Assembly: GCA_035487355.1 (NCBI GenBank)
Contig: DATHMF010000034.1
Coordinates: 45,791-109,790 of the forward strand
DNA length: 64,000 bases
Direction: 5' to 3'
From: Terriglobales bacterium
Lineage (GTDB): Bacteria > Acidobacteriota > Terriglobia > Terriglobales > Acidobacteriaceae
A program made the translations under genes and the position numbers. The notes under the pieces are model-generated. The model saw only the letters and a list, made by a program, of their open reading frames with translations, ran no database searches and was not told the DNA's origin. This document shows, piece after piece, positions 59,658 through 64,000 of the stretch. Every line of letters begins with the position of its first letter. Positions within the stretch are counted from its first letter, which is position 1.

Positions 59658-60122
59658 CTATTTCTTGGCCGCCGCTTTCTTGCCGGCCGTCTTGCCTTTG
59701 GCTTTGGCCTTGCTCTTCTCCTTAGCGGGCTCTTCTTCACCCACTACGGTGGCCAGGGCTTCACGCGTCTCCGCGTGGCGCTCTGCCAAAGCGATCTCGA
59801 TATGCGCCATGCGACGCTGGTAACGGAACGCGCGTCCCTGTGGCGCCGGACGAATGCGCTTCAACCGCGGACCGTCATTGGCAATCGCCCGCTTGACGTA
59901 GAGGTTGTCCACATCCACATCCACGCCCTTTTCGCTGCTCAGGTAGTTGGCGTTCTCCAGCGCTGAGCGCAGGACCTTCTGAATATCGGGCGCGATTCCC
60001 TTTTTAGTAAAAGTCAGGGTATTCATCGCCTCTTCCACGCGGCGGCCCTTGATCAGGTCCAGTACTAACCGCGCCTTCTGCGGCGAAACCCTCGTAAACC
60101 GTGCTTGCGCTGTAAATTCCAT
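59658..60122 (-). CDS. rplV: 50S ribosomal protein L22
   Basis: 154 residues. Core ends near 112 (RAFRYQRRMAHIEIALAE); a Lys/Ala-rich tail of about 40 follows. Confidence 0.95.
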   Translation of the reverse strand: MEFTAQARFTRVSPQKARLVLDLIKGRRVEEAMNTLTFTKKGIAPDIQKVLRSALENANYLSSEKGVDVDVDNLYVKRAIANDGPRLKRIRPAPQGRAFRYQRRMAHIEIALAERHAETREALATVVGEEEPAKEKSKAKAKGKTAGKKAAAKK

Positions 60123-60141
60123 ATTGAACTCTTCCGTCTTT

Positions 60142-60172
60142 ACTCGAAACTTGAAACTCGAAACTCGAAACT
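60142..60172. repeat. ACTCGAA heptad repeat
   Basis: ACTCGAA, ACTTGAA, ACTCGAA, ACTCGAA, ACT in the rplV-rpsS spacer. Confidence 0.75.
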
Positions 60173-60174
60173 AC

Positions 60175-60531
60175 CTAAGCCTTCGGTGCTGGCGCCGCCG
60201 GAGCTGCTGCCGGAGTTATTGCTCCCGGTCCACCCGGCACTCCCGCCGGCCGGGCCGCAGTTTCCGTGGCCGCCTTCATCGAGTGCCCCTTGAACACGCG
60301 GGTATGGCTGAACTCGCCCAGCTTGTGTCCCACCATGTTCTCGGTGATGTACACCGGAATAAACTTGCGCCCGTTGTGCACCGCGATCGTGTGTCCCACC
60401 ATCTCCGGATGGATGGTCGAGCGGCGCGACCAGGTGCGCAACACTTTCTTCTCATTCCGCTTGTTCATGTCCTCAATTTTGTTGAGGAGGTGGGTATCGG
60501 CAAACGGCCCTTTTTTTGTTGAACGTCCCAT
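60175..60531 (-). CDS. rpsS: 30S ribosomal protein S19
   Basis: 118 residues: [55 protein letters not shown] are canonical; a Pro/Ala-rich tail of about 28 is extra. Confidence 0.95.
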   Translation of the reverse strand: MGRSTKKGPFADTHLLNKIEDMNKRNEKKVLRTWSRRSTIHPEMVGHTIAVHNGRKFIPVYITENMVGHKLGEFSHTRVFKGHSMKAATETAARPAGVPGGPGAITPAAAPAAPAPKA

Positions 60532-60561
60532 AATTTAATTCTCTGTTCTCAATCGTCGCTT

Positions 60562-61386
60562 TTACTTGGTGCGACGGTTCACAATAAATTTGTCAGTCCG
60601 CTTGTTGTTGCGCGTCTTGTAGCCGCGCGTCGGCTGTCCCCAGGGCGTCACCGGATGGCGTCCGCCTGAAGTTTTTCCTTCGCCGCCGCCATGCGGATGG
60701 TCCACCGGATTCATGGCCACGCCGCGATTCACCGGGCGACGGCCCAGCCAGCGCGTGCGTCCCGCCTTGCCGATGGAAATATTTTCGTGGTCCAGGTTTC
60801 CCACCTGGCCAATCGTCGCCATGCAATCCACCAGCACCTTGCGCGTTTCACTCGACGGCAGCTTAATCAGCGCCCAATCGCCTTCTTTGGCAACCAGCTG
60901 TGCTGCGCCGCCGGCGGAACGCACCATCTGCGCGCCCTTGCCCGGCTTGAGCTCAATGTTGTGCACCGTGGTGCCGGGCGGAATGTTGCGCAGCGGCAGC
61001 GCGTTGCCCACCAGGATGTCGGCATCGGCCCCGCTGACAATCTTCTGCCCGATCTTCAGCCCCTGCGGCTGCAGGATGTAACGCTTTTCGCCGTCGGCGT
61101 AGCTGAGCAGCGCGATGCGGGCCGAGCGATTAGGATCGTATTCAATCGAAACCACCGTCGCCGGCACGCCGGCTTTGTCGCGCTTGAAATCAATGGCGCG
61201 CAGCTTGCGCTTGTGTCCGCCACCGCGGTGCCACAGCGTGATATCACCGGCGTTGCGCCGTCCGCCGGTGCGCAGCTTGATCTTGGTCAGCGGCTTATGC
61301 GGCTTGTCGGTTGTGATGTCGTCGTTGACAATCTTCGATTGAAATCGCAACGACGGTGTCATCGGTCTGTATGTCTTAATCGCCAT
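60562..61386 (-). CDS. rplB: 50S ribosomal protein L2
   Basis: 274 residues: [37 protein letters not shown] (catalytic-region His) are canonical. Confidence 0.97.
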   Translation of the reverse strand: MAIKTYRPMTPSLRFQSKIVNDDITTDKPHKPLTKIKLRTGGRRNAGDITLWHRGGGHKRKLRAIDFKRDKAGVPATVVSIEYDPNRSARIALLSYADGEKRYILQPQGLKIGQKIVSGADADILVGNALPLRNIPPGTTVHNIELKPGKGAQMVRSAGGAAQLVAKEGDWALIKLPSSETRKVLVDCMATIGQVGNLDHENISIGKAGRTRWLGRRPVNRGVAMNPVDHPHGGGEGKTSGGRHPVTPWGQPTRGYKTRNNKRTDKFIVNRRTK

Positions 61387-61399
61387 AAATTCTTCTCTC

Positions 61400-61427
61400 G
61401 TAGAGACGTAACTTGCGACGTCTCTAG
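61400..61427. repeat. GTAGAGACG palindrome, copy 5
   Basis: GTAGAGACGTAAC and TTGCGACGTCTCTA arms in the rplB-rplW spacer. Confidence 0.6.
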
Positions 61428-61439
61428 AAGCTCAGCTTC

Positions 61440-61733
61440 CTACAAATTTTGTGCGTACTCCGGCATCTTCTCGCCGGCCTTTAACTTCACGTACGCCTTC
61501 TTCCAATCGGGACGATAACCGGCATAGCGCCCCCTCCGGCGTTCCTTCCCCGGAAAGTTCGACGTCCGCACGCTGTGCACTTTCACCTTGAAAATCGTCT
61601 GCACCGCTTCCTTGATCTCGTTCTTGGTCGCCTTGGGCGCCACTTCAAATACCAGCGTCGCAGCGGTTTCCTTCGCGCCCAGTCCCTTTTCGGTAATCAC
61701 CGGTTTATGAATGATCTGATATGCACTCTTCAT
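61440..61733 (-). CDS. rplW: 50S ribosomal protein L23
   Basis: 97 residues: YQIIHKPVITEKGL, VFEVAPKATKNEIKEAVQTIF are canonical. Confidence 0.95.
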   Translation of the reverse strand: MKSAYQIIHKPVITEKGLGAKETAATLVFEVAPKATKNEIKEAVQTIFKVKVHSVRTSNFPGKERRRGRYAGYRPDWKKAYVKLKAGEKMPEYAQNL

Positions 61734-61760
61734 GGTCTTTTACGCTTCGCGTTTACCTGA

Positions 61761-62429
61761 CTACGCGACCTCTGCTTTCGACTTGGATTTCGGTGCCGCG
61801 GCCTTGAGCGCATCCTGCAACTTTTCCAGCGCCGCCTTAGAGAAGATCGCGTGCTCGTGGCGCAACAGGTGATACGGATGTACCTGGTTGCCCGAAACCA
61901 CTTCCACGCCCTCCAGATTGCGCGCGCTCAACTCCAGGTTGCGGTTGCCCTGTTTGGAGGTAGCTTCCACCAACAGCGCCGTCTTTTCCACCTTGAGCGC
62001 ATCCAGCGCCTCGCGCACCTGCTTGGTCTTGGCCTCTTTCAGCTCAAAATCGGAGACCACAATCAGTTTGCCGTCGGCCACCTTCGCCGCCAGCGCCGAG
62101 CGCAACGCGCCCTGCAGCTTCTTGCGCGGAAATTGATAGTCATAGGAACGCGGCTGCGGGCCGTGCACCGTGCCGCCATGCCGCCACAGCGGTGAACGGA
62201 TGCTGCCCACGCGGGCGCGTCCGGTGCCCTTCTGTCGCCACAGCTTTTTGCCCGAGCCGGAGACCAGCTTACGGTTCTTGGTGGCGTGGGTGCCTGCGCG
62301 CAGCGAGGCGCGATAGTGTTTCACCGCTTCCCAAAGCAGGTCTTCGTTGATCGCGCCGAAAACTTCCTCCGCGAGGTCGAATGATCCTACCTTCTTGCCG
62401 CTTAAATCGTGTACGTCAATCTTTGCCAT
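61761..62429 (-). CDS. rplD: 50S ribosomal protein L4
   Basis: 222 residues: GTHATKNRKLVSGSGKKLWRQ-type basic loop (about 46-66) and GTVHGPQPRSYDYQFPRK are canonical; a short Lys/Ala tail ends it. Confidence 0.95.
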   Translation of the reverse strand: MAKIDVHDLSGKKVGSFDLAEEVFGAINEDLLWEAVKHYRASLRAGTHATKNRKLVSGSGKKLWRQKGTGRARVGSIRSPLWRHGGTVHGPQPRSYDYQFPRKKLQGALRSALAAKVADGKLIVVSDFELKEAKTKQVREALDALKVEKTALLVEATSKQGNRNLELSARNLEGVEVVSGNQVHPYHLLRHEHAIFSKAALEKLQDALKAAAPKSKSKAEVA

Positions 62430-62441
62430 AAAAATCTCTCA

Positions 62442-62470
62442 TAGAGACGCAGCTTGCTACGTCTCTCTAC
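62442..62470. repeat. TAGAGACGCAGC palindrome, copy 6
   Basis: TAGAGACGCAGC and TTGCTACGTCTCTCTA arms in the rplC-rplD spacer. Confidence 0.6.
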
Positions 62471-63216
62471 TTCTTACTTTTCCCTGCGGCCGCCTTCTTC
62501 GCCGCCTTCAACGGATCAATCGTGGTCGCTCCGGCAAATCCACGGCGCTCACGCGGAGGCTTCCTGGCTTTGTTGATGACCACATAGCCATCCTTGGGTC
62601 CAGGCACAGCGCCTTCCACCACCAGGAGATTGTCATCCTTGTCAATTCCCAGGATGCGCAGGTTGCGCACCGTGACCCGGTCCACGCCCATGTGCCCCGA
62701 CATGCGCATGCCTTTAAACACGCGCGAAGGAAACGCCGAGGAGCCGATCGAACCGGTAATTTGGAACATCGAACCGTGCGACTTGGGACCGCCGGCAAAA
62801 TGGTGCCGCTTGACGACACCGGTAAAGCCGCGCCCCTTGCTGGTTCCGATCACATCCACGAATTTCTCGCCGTCAAAAATGTCCACCAGGACTTTGTCGC
62901 CAACCTTTACGCCGCCAGCCTCGCCGTTCTCGCCCTGCGCCTTCGCGCCATCGGCTTCCACGGTGACCTCACGAATGAACTTCACCGGAGGCAGGTTGTG
63001 CTTGGCAAAATGTCCCTTCATCGGCTGGGTCAGGCGCGACTCTTTCACGAACTCCACCAGGCCGATCTGCACTGCCTCGTAACCTTCTTTGGCAGCGCCC
63101 TTCTTCTGCGTAATCACGCACGGACCGGCCTGCAGCACGGTGACCGGGCGCACATCGCCCTTGTCATCAAACATCTGCGTCATGCCGACCTTTTTTCCTA
63201 AAATTCCGTTGACCAT
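62467..63216 (-). CDS. rplC: 50S ribosomal protein L3
   Basis: 249 residues: [38 protein letters not shown] are canonical. An acidic/Gly insertion (about 85-105) makes it longer than usual. Confidence 0.95.
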   Translation of the reverse strand: MVNGILGKKVGMTQMFDDKGDVRPVTVLQAGPCVITQKKGAAKEGYEAVQIGLVEFVKESRLTQPMKGHFAKHNLPPVKFIREVTVEADGAKAQGENGEAGGVKVGDKVLVDIFDGEKFVDVIGTSKGRGFTGVVKRHHFAGGPKSHGSMFQITGSIGSSAFPSRVFKGMRMSGHMGVDRVTVRNLRILGIDKDDNLLVVEGAVPGPKDGYVVINKARKPPRERRGFAGATTIDPLKAAKKAAAGKSKK

Positions 63217-63284
63217 AATTTTTTCATCCTCATCATCCCTGCCTGCTTCCAGAGGGACTGCCGGTTCTTCCGTTTTTGCTAATG

Positions 63285-63312
63285 GCTAAGAGCTAAGAGC
63301 TAACAGCTAAGA
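63285..63312. repeat. AGAGCTA heptad repeat
   Basis: GGCTAAG, AGCTAAG, AGCTAAC, AGCTAAG in the rpsJ-rplC spacer. Confidence 0.75.
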
Positions 63313-63332
63313 TCTGCGGCGCTTCGCGCCGC

Positions 63333-63659
63333 TTACTTATGCGCCTTATCGAAGGCCTTGATCTCCACATCCACGCCCGCGGGCAGGTCGAGTTTCATCA
63401 GCGCATCCACCGTCTGCTGCGTGGGCTCGAGGATATCGAGCAAGCGCTTGTGCGTACGGATCTCGAACTGCTCCCGTGATTTCTTGTCTACGTGCGGGGA
63501 ACGCAGCACGCAGTATTTGTTTTTCACCGTGGGCAGTGGAATCGGTCCTGCCACCTGGGCGCCCGTGCGTCTCGCGGTTTCTACGATCTCGCCCGTGGAT
63601 TGGTCCAGAATGCGGTAATCGTAAGCCTTCAGTCGAATACGAATTCGTTGTCCTACCAT
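63333..63659 (-). CDS. rpsJ: 30S ribosomal protein S10 (NusE)
   Basis: 108 residues: [18 protein letters not shown] and [35 protein letters not shown] (parts) are canonical. Confidence 0.96.
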   Translation of the reverse strand: MVGQRIRIRLKAYDYRILDQSTGEIVETARRTGAQVAGPIPLPTVKNKYCVLRSPHVDKKSREQFEIRTHKRLLDILEPTQQTVDALMKLDLPAGVDVEIKAFDKAHK

Positions 63660-63765
63660 TTTTCTTCTCTCAAAGATCTTGCGGTGTGATTGACCCGCGG
63701 TTAAATTTTCTTCTGTCGCCCACGGATTCGATAATTCGAATATCCGCAGTAAGCCTTTGCTTGGT

Positions 63766-64000
63766 TTACGCCAAAACTTCCGAGATGGTTCCGGCGCCCA
63801 CGGTCCTGCCGCCTTCGCGGATCGCGAACCGCAAGCCCTTTTCCATCGCCACCGGCGTGATCAGCTCAATCGTCAGCGCCACGTTGTCCCCCGGCATCAC
63901 CATCTCCGTGCCGCCCGGCAACTCCGCCACGCCCGTCACGTCCGTCGTACGGAAGTAGAACTGCGGACGGTAGCCCTTAAAGAACGGCGTATGTCTGCCG
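63766..64000 (-). CDS. tuf: Elongation factor Tu, C-terminal part (cut by window edge)
   Basis: The last 77 residues or so: [49 protein letters not shown] and EVLA-stop. Domain 3 of EF-Tu. The 5' part lies beyond 64000. Confidence 0.95.
   Translation of the reverse strand, partial: GRHTPFFKGYRPQFYFRTTDVTGVAELPGGTEMVMPGDNVALTIELITPVAMEKGLRFAIREGGRTVGAGTISEVLA

Overview
This 64 kb window looks like a chromosomal segment from an acidobacterium (Acidobacteriota, probably Terriglobia/Koribacter-like). That placement is inferred from gene content: an infB-DUF503-rbfA-nrnA operon, an S74-chaperone surface protein, a POT-like MFS transporter, an OPT transporter and a MNIO/bufferin operon. It was not established by any search. 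There is no rRNA, no recognised tRNA, no CRISPR array and no recognisable transposase.

Layout. 0-12 kb: a large S74-type surface protein, a YfcE-like phosphoesterase, an OmpA-like protein, a CDP-alcohol phosphatidyltransferase/GtrA pair, a GNAT enzyme, small membrane proteins and an M24 peptidase. This block is flanked by two oppositely oriented arrays of an unusual core-plus-filler repeat (about 3.1-3.6 kb and 10.9-11.8 kb). 12-30 kb: AlkD-like repair protein, POT-like transporter, YggU, two GT39 glycosyltransferases, YggS, OPT transporter, ComF, HNH nuclease, a small RNA polymerase omega-like protein, an ogt gene followed by a frameshifted 2OG-Fe(II) oxygenase, a degenerate kinase-fold protein and a TolB-propeller/CehA-like fusion. 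29-37 kb (minus strand): rimP-nusA-infB-[DUF433/DUF5615 toxin-antitoxin]-ylxP-rbfA-nrnA-GT39, a transcription/translation operon interrupted by a TA pair. 38-42 kb: a bufferin-like RiPP operon (Cys-rich precursor, DUF692/MNIO oxidase, DUF2063 partner, DoxX) followed by a secreted HExxH peptidase. 42-46 kb: guaB, vanZ-like, MFS transporter. 46-64 kb (minus strand): one continuous tuf-S10-spc-alpha ribosomal superoperon from tuf (cut by the window edge) to rplQ, closed by a strong intrinsic terminator.

Across the window, intergenic DNA is full of short repeats with a 7-nt period (words such as ATCGTAA, GAAGTAA, AGTACTG, GAAACTC, AGAGCTA). Many fold back into hairpins, and they occur even between ribosomal protein genes. 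A second family is a palindrome built on AGAGACGTAGC/GCTACGTCTCT (six copies). The strongest candidates for something new are the core-filler arrays, the heptad repeats and the bufferin operon with its attenuator-like hairpin and linked peptidase.
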